Origin: Gammaproteobacteria bacterium
GTDB lineage: Bacteria > Pseudomonadota > Gammaproteobacteria > Burkholderiales > Rhodocyclaceae
Assembly: GCA_018819515.1 (NCBI GenBank)
Contig: JAHJPX010000007.1
Location: 1 to 64,000 of the forward strand
Reading direction: 5' to 3'
Length of the DNA stretch: 64,000 nucleotides
Shown here: positions 40,482-48,688 of the stretch, piece by piece
Position numbering within the stretch: position 1 is the first letter of the stretch
How the letters are laid out: every line of letters starts with the position of its first letter
Position numbers and translations under genes: made by a program
Notes under the pieces: model-generated
Seen by the model: the letters and a program-made list of their open reading frames with translations, nothing else
Database searches by the model: none
Told to the model about the DNA's origin: nothing

Positions 40482-42047
40482 CTACTGGAAACCGCGGCGG
40501 TAGTGGATCGCCTCGGCGATGTGCGGGCCGCCGATGGGCTGCGATCCGGCGAGGTCGGCGATGGTGCGGGCGACCTTCAATATGCGGTGATAGGCGCGCG
40601 CCGACAGGTCGAGCCGCGCCATGGCCTGCTTGAGCAGTTGCGCGCCCGCATCGTCGGGCAGGCAGTGCCGGTCAATTTCGTCCGGCGCGAGCAGCGCGTT
40701 CGGTTTGCCTTGCCGCGCAAGCTGCGCTTCGCGCGCCCCGACGACGCGCTCGCGAACGGACGCTGAAGGCTCGCCGTTGCCGCGTGCAGCCAGGTCGGCC
40801 TCGGGCACGGTCGGCACTTCGATCATCAGGTCGATGCGATCAAGGAAAGGGCCGGAGAGTTTGGTGCGATAGCGGGCGATCTGGTCGGGCGTACAGCGGC
40901 AGCGCGCTTCGCCGAGGTAGCCGCAGGGACACGGATTCATCGCCGCCACCAACTGGAAGCGGGCGGGGAATTCGGCGCGGCGCGCAGCGCGGGCGACGCG
41001 GATGTGCCCGGTCTCCAGCGGTTCACGCAGGGATTCGAGCACGCCGCGCGAAAACTCCGGCAGTTCGTCGAGGAACAGGACGCCGTTGTGTGCCAACGAG
41101 ATTTCGCCGGGTTTCGGCACGGCACCGCCGCCGACCAGCGCCGGCGCGGAAGCCGAATGGTGGGGCGCGACGTAAGGACGCCGGCCGAACTGCTCCGTAT
41201 CGAAGCGGCCGGCGACGGAGAGCACCGCCGCGCTTTCCAGCGCCTCCGCCTCGGTCATGGGCGGCAGGATGCCGGGCAGGCGCTGGGCGAGCATGGACTT
41301 GCCGGTGCCGGGTGGCCCGGACATCAACAGACTGTGGCCGCCGGCGGCGGCGAGTTCCAGCGCGCGCTTGGCCGGCGTCTGGCCCTTGACGTCGGCGAGG
41401 TCGGGCGCGTCGGAAAAAGTGTGGGGCTGCGCCCCATCCCTTGCTTCGCTCGGGACCGCCACTCCGTGCCGTCCTGCGCCCTGCGGGCTGGTCAGTCGTG
41501 GCGATACGCCACTGGTGTCGAAGGGGGCGATCGGCTCGGCGCCCGCGAGGTGGGCACAGACTTCCAGCAGCGACCGCGCGGGCATGATGGCGGCCGAGCG
41601 CACCAGCGCCGCCTCGGCGGCGTTGGCGGCGGGCAGGAAGAAACCGCGGCCCGTGCCGGAAGCCGCGGCGCACATCGCCAGCGCGCCACGGATCGGCCGC
41701 AACTCGCCGGAAAGCGAAAGCTCGCCGGCGAACTCGAAGTCGTTCAGCCCGTCGGCCTTCACCTGCCCCGAGGCGACGAGGATGCCGAGCGCGATGGCGA
41801 GGTCGAAACGGCCGGATTCCTTGGGCAGGTCGGCGGGTGCGAGGTTCACCGTTATGCGGCGGCTTGGAAATTCAAATTTGCTGTTCTGGATGGCGGCGCG
41901 CACGCGATCCCGCGCTTCCTTCACTTCGGTCTCCGGAAGGCCCACCAATGTAAACGAGGGCAGGCCGGCGGCGAGGTGAACTTCGACGGTGACTTCCGGT
42001 GCCGACATGCCGGCCAGCGCGCGGCTCCTCAGGACCGCCAGCGACAT
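40482..42047 (-). CDS. comM: ComM/YifB AAA+ branch-migration helicase
   Basis: This 521-residue protein has the N-terminal ChlI-like domain (MSLAVLRSRALAGMSAPEV, VGLPETEVKEARDRVRAA), an AAA+ core with Walker A GPPGTGKS and Walker B LFLDELPEF, and the Mg-chelatase C-terminal domain. In naturally competent species ComM extends recombination tracts of incoming DNA. Residues about 179-211 are encoded by a long-form hairpin element inserted in frame between the N-terminal domain and the AAA+ core (DLADVKGQ resumes the normal sequence). It starts directly after ubiK. Confidence 0.93.
   Translation of the reverse strand: MSLAVLRSRALAGMSAPEVTVEVHLAAGLPSFTLVGLPETEVKEARDRVRAAIQNSKFEFPSRRITVNLAPADLPKESGRFDLAIALGILVASGQVKADGLNDFEFAGELSLSGELRPIRGALAMCAAASGTGRGFFLPAANAAEAALVRSAAIMPARSLLEVCAHLAGAEPIAPFDTSGVSPRLTSPQGAGRHGVAVPSEARDGAQPHTFSDAPDLADVKGQTPAKRALELAAAGGHSLLMSGPPGTGKSMLAQRLPGILPPMTEAEALESAAVLSVAGRFDTEQFGRRPYVAPHHSASAPALVGGGAVPKPGEISLAHNGVLFLDELPEFSRGVLESLREPLETGHIRVARAARRAEFPARFQLVAAMNPCPCGYLGEARCRCTPDQIARYRTKLSGPFLDRIDLMIEVPTVPEADLAARGNGEPSASVRERVVGAREAQLARQGKPNALLAPDEIDRHCLPDDAGAQLLKQAMARLDLSARAYHRILKVARTIADLAGSQPIGGPHIAEAIHYRRGFQ
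41415..41512 (-). repeat. long-form hairpin element inside comM
   Basis: Core stem GTGGCG / CGCCAC with loop TAT, and about 72 extra bases before the AAAAG end. It is closely related to 10652-10749. It adds about 33 residues to ComM without breaking the frame. Confidence 0.85.
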
Positions 42048-42284
42048 CTACTTGTGGCCCCGCTCCAGTTCCAGGATCTTCGCTTCCAGTTCGACAAGGC
42101 GGTCGCGCGCCTTGGCCAGCGCCTCGCGCTGCACGTCGAATTCCTCCCGCGTGACGAGGTCGAGTCGCCCCAATGCGGAGGCCAGCAGCGCGCGCAGGTT
42201 CTTCTCAACATCCTTGGCCGGTGTGGCTGCTACGAGCGCCGACAGGCGGCGAGCGAGTTCATCGAAAAACCTGGGGTCGAGCAT
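42048..42284 (-). CDS. ubiK: UbiK-family ubiquinone biosynthesis accessory factor
   Basis: This 78-residue protein (MLDPRFFDELARRLSALV, then a heptad-rich coiled coil EEFDVQREALAKARDRLVE) matches the UbiK/YqiC (BMFP) family, which assists ubiquinone assembly and binds membranes through a trimeric coiled coil. It precedes comM with no gap. Confidence 0.88.
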   Translation of the reverse strand: MLDPRFFDELARRLSALVAATPAKDVEKNLRALLASALGRLDLVTREEFDVQREALAKARDRLVELEAKILELERGHK

Positions 42285-42344
42285 GGCCGAAAATCCCTTT
42301 ATTTACTTGATGATATTAGCATGGGCCGCGGCTATCGAGCGTCC

Positions 42345-42359
42345 GCACCGAAATAGTGC
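42345..42359 (+). promoter_or_regulatory. NtrC-like enhancer site
   Basis: GCACC-GAAAT-AGTGC matches the NtrC half-site pattern (GCAC, seven bases, GTGC) with one mismatch in the inner GG. It lies about 105 bp upstream of the sigma-54 promoter, a usual enhancer distance. Confidence 0.6.
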
Positions 42360-42452
42360 CAAGACGCTGTTGCGCGGCTCCGGATAGTGCGCGCATGCTG
42401 CACGAGCTTTGCGTCGAATATGCAACACGTTGTTTTGTTGGTATTTTTTCGC

Positions 42453-42468
42453 TGGCACGCTCCCTGCA
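42453..42468 (+). promoter_or_regulatory. sigma-54 promoter of the porin-glnK-amtB operon
   Basis: TGGCACG, four bases, then CTGCA keeps the -24 GG and -12 GC at the required spacing. The transcript would start near 42480, about 25 bp before the porin ATG. This indicates nitrogen-limitation control by NtrC. Confidence 0.82.
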
Positions 42469-42504
42469 TTAACGGTTCTGCAATCTTTCATAAAGGAGCC
42501 TCAA

Positions 42505-43263
42505 ATGCGCAAGACCATCATCGCTTCCGCCCTCATCGGCACCCTGGTCGCCCCCGCCATCGCCATGGCCGAGGACGCCTCTCCCTTCACCGGCAACATG
42601 ACCATCGCTTCGGAATATATCTATCGCGGCATCGGCCAGACCAACCGCAAGCCAGCCCTGCAAGGTGGCTTCGACTATGCCCATTCGAGCGGCGCCTATG
42701 TCGGTATCTGGGGTTCGAACGTTTCTTGGCTGGCAGACGTCGGCGGCACAAGTTCCAGCATCGAGTTCGATGTGTACGGCGGCTACCGGAGCACTTTCGC
42801 CGATGACTTCAGCTACGACGTCGGCGTACTGACCTACAACTATCCTGGCACCTATCCGTCCGGCGCAACCGATCCCGACACCACCGAAGTTTACGGCTCG
42901 ATTGGCTGGAAGTGGGTTTCGGTCAAGTACTCCCATGTCATCTCCGACAACATCTTCGGCTGGGCCGGTCCCAACGGCGAGAAGACTGACGGCAGCGGCT
43001 ATCTGGAAGTCAACGCCGGACTCGATCTCGGTAACGGCCTGGGCGTGAATGGTCACGTCGGCCACCAGAAGATCAAGAACTACGGCGATGCCTCGTACAC
43101 CGACTGGAAGATCGGCGGCACCTACGACATCGGTTACGGCGTGGTCGGTCTGGCCTATGTCGGCACCAACGCCAAGGGCGACGCCGGCGAGCCGTACCGC
43201 AACGCCTTCGGCAAGGATCTCGGCAGCAACCGCCTCGTCGCCACCTTCAGCAAGACTTTCTAA
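42505..43263 (+). CDS. TorF-family outer-membrane beta-barrel (putative porin)
   Basis: This 252-residue protein has a signal peptide (IIASALIGTLVAPAIAMA) followed by antiparallel amphipathic strands and ends in a C-terminal phenylalanine, as outer-membrane barrels do. The opening FTGNMTIASEYIYRGIGQTN is characteristic of the TIGR02001/TorF group. AAGGAG precedes the ATG. It is the first gene of an operon with glnK and amtB behind a sigma-54 promoter, so it may admit nitrogenous solutes. Confidence 0.88.
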   Translation: MRKTIIASALIGTLVAPAIAMAEDASPFTGNMTIASEYIYRGIGQTNRKPALQGGFDYAHSSGAYVGIWGSNVSWLADVGGTSSSIEFDVYGGYRSTFADDFSYDVGVLTYNYPGTYPSGATDPDTTEVYGSIGWKWVSVKYSHVISDNIFGWAGPNGEKTDGSGYLEVNAGLDLGNGLGVNGHVGHQKIKNYGDASYTDWKIGGTYDIGYGVVGLAYVGTNAKGDAGEPYRNAFGKDLGSNRLVATFSKTF

Positions 43264-43290
43264 CCATCCGCTTCGGAATAGGGAGGCAAC

Positions 43291-43629
43291 ATGAAACTCG
43301 TCACCGCCATCATCAAGCCGTTCAAGCTTGACGAGGTGCGTGAAGCCCTCGCCGCCGTCGGCGTGCAGGGCATCACGGTCACCGAAGTCAAGGGTTTCGG
43401 CCGGCAAAAGGGCCATACCGAGCTGTATCGCGGCGCGGAATACGTGGTCGATTTCCTGCCGAAAGTGAAGGTTGAAGCCGCCATCAAGTCGGAACTGCTG
43501 GATCAGACGATCGAAGCGATCGAGAAGGCCGCCAGCACCGGCAAGATCGGCGACGGCAAGATCTTCATCTTCGACCTTGAACAAGTCGTTCGCATCCGTA
43601 CCGGCGAGACCGGTCCGGAAGCACTGTAA
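43291..43629 (+). CDS. glnK: PII signal transduction protein GlnK
   Basis: This 112-residue PII protein has the T-loop tyrosine in RGAEYVVDFLPK, the site uridylylated by GlnD, and the ATP/2-oxoglutarate-binding loop TGKIGDGKIF. The 3' partner amtB identifies it as the GlnK type, which plugs the ammonium channel when nitrogen is plentiful. It lies 27 bp after the porin gene. Confidence 0.96.
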   Translation: MKLVTAIIKPFKLDEVREALAAVGVQGITVTEVKGFGRQKGHTELYRGAEYVVDFLPKVKVEAAIKSELLDQTIEAIEKAASTGKIGDGKIFIFDLEQVVRIRTGETGPEAL

Positions 43630-43641
43630 GGGAGAACTGAA

Positions 43642-45027
43642 ATGAAAAAACTGCTCGCGATCATGCTGACGGCGCTGAGCCTTGGCATCTCGGGCCTGGC
43701 TACGGCAGCAGACGAACCGGCCGACGCTGCCGCCATGACGGCTGTCGAAGCGCCGGCGGCGGTTGCTGCCGCGCCCGAGGCTGCCGCGCCGACGGTCGAA
43801 GTCAATAAGGGCGACGTCGCCTGGATGATGACTTCCACCCTGCTGGTCATCCTGATGACCGTGCCGGGTCTGGCCCTGTTCTACGGCGGCCTCGTTCGCG
43901 CCAAAAACATGCTTTCGGTGCTCATGCAGGTGTTGATGGTGTTCTCGCTGATCTGCGTGCTGTGGGCCATCTATGGCTACAGCCTCGCCTTCGGCGGTGA
44001 GGGCCTGATCATCGGTCCCCTGGACAAGCTGTTCCTGTCGGGCGTCACCATCGACAGTCTGGCCGACACCTTCACCGAAACGGTCAAGCTGCCAGAGTTC
44101 GTGTTCATCGCCTTCCAGGCCACCTTCGCCGGCATCACCTGCGCCCTCATCGTCGGCTCCTTCGCCGAACGCATGAAGTTCAGCGCAGTGCTGCTGTTCT
44201 CGGTGCTCTGGTTCACCTTCAGCTATCTGCCGATCGCCCACATGGTCTGGGGCTCCGGCGGCTACCTGCTCGGCAAGGGCGCACTGGACTTCGCCGGCGG
44301 CACGGTCGTGCATATCAACGCCGGTGTGGCCGGTCTGGTCGGCGCCTATCTGGTCGGCAAGCGTACCGGCTACGGCAAGGAATCGATGACGCCGCACAGC
44401 CTGACGATGACCATGGTCGGCGCCTCGCTGCTGTGGGTGGGCTGGTTCGGCTTCAACGCCGGTTCCAACCTCGAAGCCACGGCTGGCGCAGCACTCGCCT
44501 TCGTCAATACGCTGGTCGCAACGGCCGCCGCGGTAGTGGCATGGACCTTCGCCGAATGGATGTTCAAGGGCAAGCCCTCGATGCTGGGCGGCGCCTCCGG
44601 CGCGGTTGCCGGTCTGGTCGCCATCACCCCGGCTTGCGGTTCGGTCGGCCCGATGGGCGCCATCATCATCGGCCTGCTGGCCGGCGTCATCTGTCTGTGG
44701 GGCGTCAATGGCCTCAAGCGGATGCTCGGCGCGGACGACTCGCTCGACGTGTTCGGTGTCCACGGAGTCGGCGGCATGCTCGGCGCCATCCTGACGGGCG
44801 TCTTCACGGCCCCGTCGCTGGGCGGCACGGGTGCGGCAGACTTCTCGATCGCCCATCAGGTGGTCGTACAAGCCGAAGCCGTAGGCATCACCATCGTCTG
44901 GTCCGGCGTGGTTGCCTTCATCGCCTACAAGATCGTCGATGTGCTGCTCGGACTGCGCGCGCCGGAAGACGAGGAACGCGAAGGCCTGGACATCACGGCC
45001 CACGGCGAAACGGCCTACCACTACTAG
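43642..45027 (+). CDS. amtB: ammonium transporter AmtB
   Basis: This 461-residue protein has a signal peptide, an alanine-rich linker, and 11 transmembrane helices of the Amt/Rh fold. The twin pore histidines are in YLPIAHMVWG and FGVHGVGGM, and the family signature DFAGGTVVHINAG is present. It lies 12 bp after glnK and is followed by a strong intrinsic terminator. Confidence 0.96.
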   Translation: MKKLLAIMLTALSLGISGLATAADEPADAAAMTAVEAPAAVAAAPEAAAPTVEVNKGDVAWMMTSTLLVILMTVPGLALFYGGLVRAKNMLSVLMQVLMVFSLICVLWAIYGYSLAFGGEGLIIGPLDKLFLSGVTIDSLADTFTETVKLPEFVFIAFQATFAGITCALIVGSFAERMKFSAVLLFSVLWFTFSYLPIAHMVWGSGGYLLGKGALDFAGGTVVHINAGVAGLVGAYLVGKRTGYGKESMTPHSLTMTMVGASLLWVGWFGFNAGSNLEATAGAALAFVNTLVATAAAVVAWTFAEWMFKGKPSMLGGASGAVAGLVAITPACGSVGPMGAIIIGLLAGVICLWGVNGLKRMLGADDSLDVFGVHGVGGMLGAILTGVFTAPSLGGTGAADFSIAHQVVVQAEAVGITIVWSGVVAFIAYKIVDVLLGLRAPEDEEREGLDITAHGETAYHY

Positions 45028-45063
45028 GATTTCTGCATCTCCTCCGAGACAAGAACTCGGTTA

Positions 45064-45092
45064 CGGGCACCCCAAAAGGGTGCCCGTTTTTT
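45064..45092 (+). terminator. intrinsic terminator of the amtB operon
   Basis: CGGGCACCC pairs with GGGTGCCCG (9 bp) around a 5-nt loop, followed by TTTTTT. A small CCGAG/CTCGG hairpin precedes it. A diverged copy of the two-hairpin unit lies at 45594-45670. Confidence 0.93.
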
Positions 45093-45099
45093 ATTGGAG

Positions 45100-45183
45100 A
45101 AGTGAGGGGCTTCGCGCCATCCCCCGCATTGCTCGGGACCGCCACTTCGAGGCGCGGGCCGGTCAGCCGTGGCGGTACGCCAC
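45100..45183 (-). repeat. long-form hairpin element (shortened) after the DUF2892 gene
   Basis: Core stem GTGGCG / CGCCAC, loop TAC, with about 60 extra bases related to the other two long forms (10652-10749, 41415-41512). It lies about 30 bp beyond the stop of the DUF2892 gene on the same strand. Confidence 0.75.
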
Positions 45184-45214
45184 TTGAGAGGGGAGCGAGG
45201 CTACGTCACGAACT

Positions 45215-45433
45215 CTATTTTTTGCCGCCGGGAAGCTCGCAGGAGAGGGGCTCGTTCCTGTAGCCGAGCCTGCTCCAGAAGATCAGCCCCGGGCAGATGC
45301 CGGTAACAGCGGCGAAGGTCAGAAAAGCCACCGGTACGTACAGAAGCCAGTGCGCCTTGTCGAAGCCCGTCAACCAGATGCCCAGCGCGATCACGCCGGC
45401 GATGGACAGGAACAACATCCTCAACGCATTCAT
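45215..45433 (-). CDS. small DUF2892-like inner-membrane protein
   Basis: This 72-residue protein has two hydrophobic segments (MLFLSIAGVIALGIWLTGF and WLLYVPVAFLTFAAVTGI) and the CPG motif near GICPGLIFWSRLG typical of DUF2892 proteins. I use the internal ATG at 45433; the longer frame upstream is not hydrophobic and lacks support. Function unknown. Confidence 0.7.
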   Translation of the reverse strand: MNALRMLFLSIAGVIALGIWLTGFDKAHWLLYVPVAFLTFAAVTGICPGLIFWSRLGYRNEPLSCELPGGKK

Positions 45434-45593
45434 GTTCGCTGCTCCCCGATATGCCAAATGCAGGGTAAATCCTACTACCGAATACCGGAAAGCAAAAATT
45501 CGCCTCAAGTTCGCGGGCGGACCGCCGATATCGAATATGCATGGCGGCAGCGATGCGGCCCCGGTGGCACGGGGACCCCCGGATCGTCTGCCC

Positions 45594-45763
45594 AATGGAG
45601 TCTCCTCTTCCGAGCCAGTCTCGGTTCCGGGCGCCCCTCACAAAGGGACGCCCGCTTCTATTTGGGAGACCAAAAGTCAGCCGTGGCGGTACGCCACTCG
45701 CGCAGCGGAATCTGGCGGAAAGCGATGGTCTTGCTGCGGTGGACAAGCATGAGGTTCTCGACT
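45594..45763 (-). pseudogene. composite remnant: terminator copy, hairpin element and purU 3' end fragment
   Basis: On the minus strand, a diverged copy of the last 18 or so purU codons and trailer (45698-45763) is followed by an element (45672-45697, perfect stem GTGGCG / CGCCAC, loop TAC). Beyond it lies a diverged copy of the amtB two-hairpin terminator (45594-45670). The purU stop codon is mutated to CAG in the fragment. The remaining bases around it (45434-45593 and 45764-45835) show no gene. Confidence 0.75.
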
Positions 45764-45835
45764 AACCGGGTGCAGATTGAACAAGTCTGCCGGCTTGTCC
45801 ACGCGGGGAACGGTGTTCTTCGAATGTCCGTTCAG

Positions 45836-46840
45836 CTATTCGCCGTTGCGGAAGCGCGTCAACAGCTCGTCGCGCTTTCTCATCATTCTTTTACCTTCAC
45901 TCCCTTTGCCTTGTGCAAAATAGGCTTGGGCAAGCGCCTCGATGGTGTAGAGATCCCACTCGTCATTTTCGCGAAGATTCCTTTCCAGAGCTACTGCGGC
46001 CTTGTCGTGTTTTCCCTGGGCCGAATACATTGCAGCGACGTTCTTCAAGGCGTAGCTGTCCGGAAAATACGAGATCGCGGTTTCATATTCCTTGGTTGCT
46101 TCGGCGTAATCCCGATAGCCGAACTGCTGCTCCAGGCCACGCCGGAAATAGAACATTGCGTTTAGGCGCTGCACGATTTTCTCGGTTCCATTCAGCGTTT
46201 CCATGTGACGGATGAACGCATTCATTTCTTCCTCGGATCCTCCCCACTGCGGATATAGGGACATGAAATGGGCCGCAACCGGCTGCCAAAGCGTCGGATC
46301 GATGAGAAACGCCATCTCGACAAGTTCGTCGTCCCGGCGCCCCAAATACAGGTTGGCGAAGATTTCCCCGCCGATGCACATTGCACAGCGCGAGTCCTTG
46401 TCTAGTGCCTGATGCAGGTCATCAACGCCCAGTTGCGCCAGTTCGCGAACCTTGGCGTACCTTGCCGGTGGAATCCCGCTTGCGGGTCCATCGCCACGAA
46501 TCCTGCTGGCCTGCTCCAGTCGGAACAAACCCCGGGCGAGATAGGCGTGTGATGATCCCTGGCGAGCAACCCAGTTATCGAACCGGACTGTAAAAGCGGG
46601 AGCGACATTTTGCAGTTGCCAGAATCGGGTGCGCAACCGGTTGCTGCTGAGCTTGCCTTTTTCTCTCTCCCGATACGCCTGCGCGATCGCCTGATCCAGC
46701 TCGGCATAGCGCTCCTCCCACAACAACTTCACCAAAGCGTGTCGCTGATGCAATTCGTCGGAGTATCCACAACCGCTGACGACAAGTGCCACCAGGACCA
46801 TCGTTAGATATCTTGCCCGCCACGGAAACGGAAACGACAT
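45836..46840 (-). CDS. TPR-like lipoprotein
   Basis: This 334-residue protein has a lipoprotein signal (LVALVVSGCGYSDE) and helical repeats; TPR-like units are clearest near 240-320 (RDYAEATKEYETAISYFPDS, then AAMYSAQGKHDKAAVALERN). Codon use is less GC-extreme than in neighbours. It occupies the segment between a hairpin element plus the intact purU 3' end and the decayed copy of that end, so it appears to be an inserted gene. Its function is not recognised. Confidence 0.75.
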   Translation of the reverse strand: MSFPFPWRARYLTMVLVALVVSGCGYSDELHQRHALVKLLWEERYAELDQAIAQAYREREKGKLSSNRLRTRFWQLQNVAPAFTVRFDNWVARQGSSHAYLARGLFRLEQASRIRGDGPASGIPPARYAKVRELAQLGVDDLHQALDKDSRCAMCIGGEIFANLYLGRRDDELVEMAFLIDPTLWQPVAAHFMSLYPQWGGSEEEMNAFIRHMETLNGTEKIVQRLNAMFYFRRGLEQQFGYRDYAEATKEYETAISYFPDSYALKNVAAMYSAQGKHDKAAVALERNLRENDEWDLYTIEALAQAYFAQGKGSEGKRMMRKRDELLTRFRNGE

Positions 46841-46855
46841 GATGCCTTCTTCCTG

Positions 46856-46881
46856 AAAAGTCAGCCGTGGCGGTACGCCAC
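46856..46881 (-). repeat. hairpin element after purU
   Basis: Perfect consensus (stem GTGGCG / CGCCAC, loop TAC, full tail), 14 bp beyond the purU stop. The sequence from the element into purU recurs at 45672-45763. Confidence 0.9.
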
Positions 46882-46895
46882 TCGCGCAGCGGAAT

Positions 46896-47768
46896 CTAGC
46901 GGAAAACGACCGTCTTGTTGCCGTGGACCAGCACGCGGTCTTCGAGGTGGTAGCGCAGGCCGCGCGCCAGCACGGTCTTCTCGATGTCCTTGCCGTAGCG
47001 GACCATGTCGTCGGGCGAATCGGAGTGGTCGATGCGAATCACGTCCTGCTCGATGATCGGCCCCTGGTCGAGCTCAGCCGTCACGTAATGGCAGGTGGCG
47101 CCGATGAGCTTGACGCCGCGCTGGTACGCCTGGTGGTAGGGCTTGGCGCCGACGAAGCTGGGCAGGAAGCTGTGGTGGATATTGAGGATCTGCCCGGGGT
47201 AGGCGTCGCAAAGATCGGACGGGAGGATCTGCATGTAACGCGCCAGAACGATGGTGTCGGCGCGAACGTCGTCGATCAGCCGCCGCAACTCGGCATGGGC
47301 CTGGGGTTTGTTCTGCGGCGTGACCGGCACGTGGTGGAAGGGGATGCCGTGCCATTCGACGAAGCCCTTGAAAGCATCGTGATTGGAGATCACGCAGGGA
47401 ATCTCGACATCGAGTTCCTTCGACTGCCAGCGCGCCAGAAGGTCGTAAAGGCAATGCTCCTGCTTCGAGACGAGCACGACGACACGTTTCTTCACCGCGC
47501 TGTCGGTGATCTTCCAGTCCATTTCCAGTTCTTCGGCGACTGGCCGGAAACGCTCGCGCAACTCGGCCAGCATGAAGGGCAGCGAATCGGCCTTGACCTC
47601 GATGCGCATGAAATAGCGTGCCGGCCTGCTGTCGTCGCCTTCGTCCGAATGGAAGCTCGACTCGAGGATCCAGCCCTCGTGTTCGGCGAAGAAAGCGGTG
47701 ACGCGGGCAATGATGCCGGTGCGGTCCGGGCAGGAGGCGGCCAGCGTGTAGTAGCGATCTCGGTGCAT
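46896..47768 (-). CDS. purU: formyltetrahydrofolate deformylase
   Basis: This 290-residue enzyme hydrolyses 10-formyltetrahydrofolate to formate and tetrahydrofolate. It has an N-terminal ACT domain (YYTLAASCPDRTGIIARVTA) and a formyltransferase-like catalytic domain with NIHHSFLPSFVGAKPY. Both ends are duplicated nearby: the 3' end at 45698-45763 and about 48 bp of the 5' end at 48211-48258. Confidence 0.95.
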   Translation of the reverse strand: MHRDRYYTLAASCPDRTGIIARVTAFFAEHEGWILESSFHSDEGDDSRPARYFMRIEVKADSLPFMLAELRERFRPVAEELEMDWKITDSAVKKRVVVLVSKQEHCLYDLLARWQSKELDVEIPCVISNHDAFKGFVEWHGIPFHHVPVTPQNKPQAHAELRRLIDDVRADTIVLARYMQILPSDLCDAYPGQILNIHHSFLPSFVGAKPYHQAYQRGVKLIGATCHYVTAELDQGPIIEQDVIRIDHSDSPDDMVRYGKDIEKTVLARGLRYHLEDRVLVHGNKTVVFR

Positions 47769-47774
47769 GGTTTG

Positions 47775-48191
47775 TCAGGTTTTCCTGGGTGATCTGATAC
47801 GGGCCAGAGTCTCGCTGTCTTCGCCACGCATGACCTTGAACAGCTCGGCCCGCGCAACGGCGTCATCCAGGCCTGCGTCGGCCAGATAGGCGAGGAGTTC
47901 GGCAAAGCACCGGCGCCTCGCGGCACCCGACTCGTCACGCCGGTCGCGGAACAAATCCATCAGGGTCGAACCGCAGGCGCAAGTCCGGAACAACTCCATA
48001 ATGGTGCGGACGTCATCGTCGCCGGATTGCTTGAGGCCACTATGGATCGACGAAACCGCCGCCGTGCGTTGCACATAGTCCTGCACATCTTCGTAAACGG
48101 CGCCGCAGCGGATGCAACGCTTGGGAAACGAGGCTTCGGCCAGTGCCCTGAGGCCGGCGACCAGTTTCGGATCCCAATCGGCGCCAGTCAT
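47775..48191 (-). CDS. cysteine-rich protein, tandem paralogue B
   Basis: This 138-residue protein is unrecognised. It has a likely metal-binding pattern KRCIRCG near 25 and a second pair CACG near 70, with the conserved segment SGLKQSGDDDVRTIMELF between them. It is about 70 percent identical by eye to the gene directly upstream (48265-48687). It ends 7 bp before purU, so it may be co-transcribed with it. Confidence 0.75.
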   Translation of the reverse strand: MTGADWDPKLVAGLRALAEASFPKRCIRCGAVYEDVQDYVQRTAAVSSIHSGLKQSGDDDVRTIMELFRTCACGSTLMDLFRDRRDESGAARRRCFAELLAYLADAGLDDAVARAELFKVMRGEDSETLARIRSPRKT

Positions 48192-48210
48192 GTCACCCGC
48201 CGAAGCCGAT

Positions 48211-48258
48211 GAGGTTCGGGCAGGAAACGGCCAGCGTGTCGTGGCGATCTCGGTGCAC
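48211..48258 (-). repeat. copy of the purU 5' end
   Basis: This stretch matches 47721-47768, the first 16 codons of purU, at an offset of 490 bp. It shows that the tandem duplication of the cysteine-rich gene included the start of purU. Confidence 0.8.
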
Positions 48259-48264
48259 GATCTG

Positions 48265-48687
48265 TCAGGCTTTCTTCGGTGGCCTGACGCGGGCCAGAAT
48301 CTCGCTGGTTCCGCCATGCATGACGGTGAGCAGTTCTGTCCGCGCGACGACACCGGTCAGGCCCGTGCTAACCAGATAGGTGAGAAGTTCGGCAAAACGC
48401 TGGCGCCTCCTGGCGCCGGCTTCCGACGGGTCGCGCCTGTCGCCGAAGAAATCCATCAGGGTCGAACCGCAGGCGCAGTTCCGGAACATTTCGACAATGG
48501 TGCGTCCGTCATCGTCGCTTGATTGCTTGAGGCCGCTGCGCGTTTCCGAAATCGGAACCGTGCGCCGCACATAGTCATGCACGTCTTCGTATACGGCACC
48601 GCAACTGGCGCAACGCTTGGGAAACGAGGCTTCGGCCAGCGCCCTGAGGCCGGCGACCAGTTCCGGATCCCAGTGGGCGTTGGTCAT
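48265..48687 (-). CDS. cysteine-rich protein, tandem paralogue A
   Basis: This 140-residue protein shares MT..W.P.LVAGLRALAEASFP with its neighbour, the KRCASCG and CACG cysteine pairs, and the block GSTLMDFFGDRRD. Two CxxC-like pairs suggest a zinc-binding fold, but I know no named family. It overlaps nothing and lies one base after thrH on the same strand. A frame-preserving divergence between the copies suggests both are still functional. Confidence 0.75.
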   Translation of the reverse strand: MTNAHWDPELVAGLRALAEASFPKRCASCGAVYEDVHDYVRRTVPISETRSGLKQSSDDDGRTIVEMFRNCACGSTLMDFFGDRRDPSEAGARRRQRFAELLTYLVSTGLTGVVARTELLTVMHGGTSEILARVRPPKKA

Positions 48688-48688
48688 G

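Noticed and set aside
42469..45021. 850-codon frame antisense to the porin-glnK-amtB operon
   Set aside because: It spans three well-supported genes and their promoter; it is rich in His/Asp as antisense frames often are.
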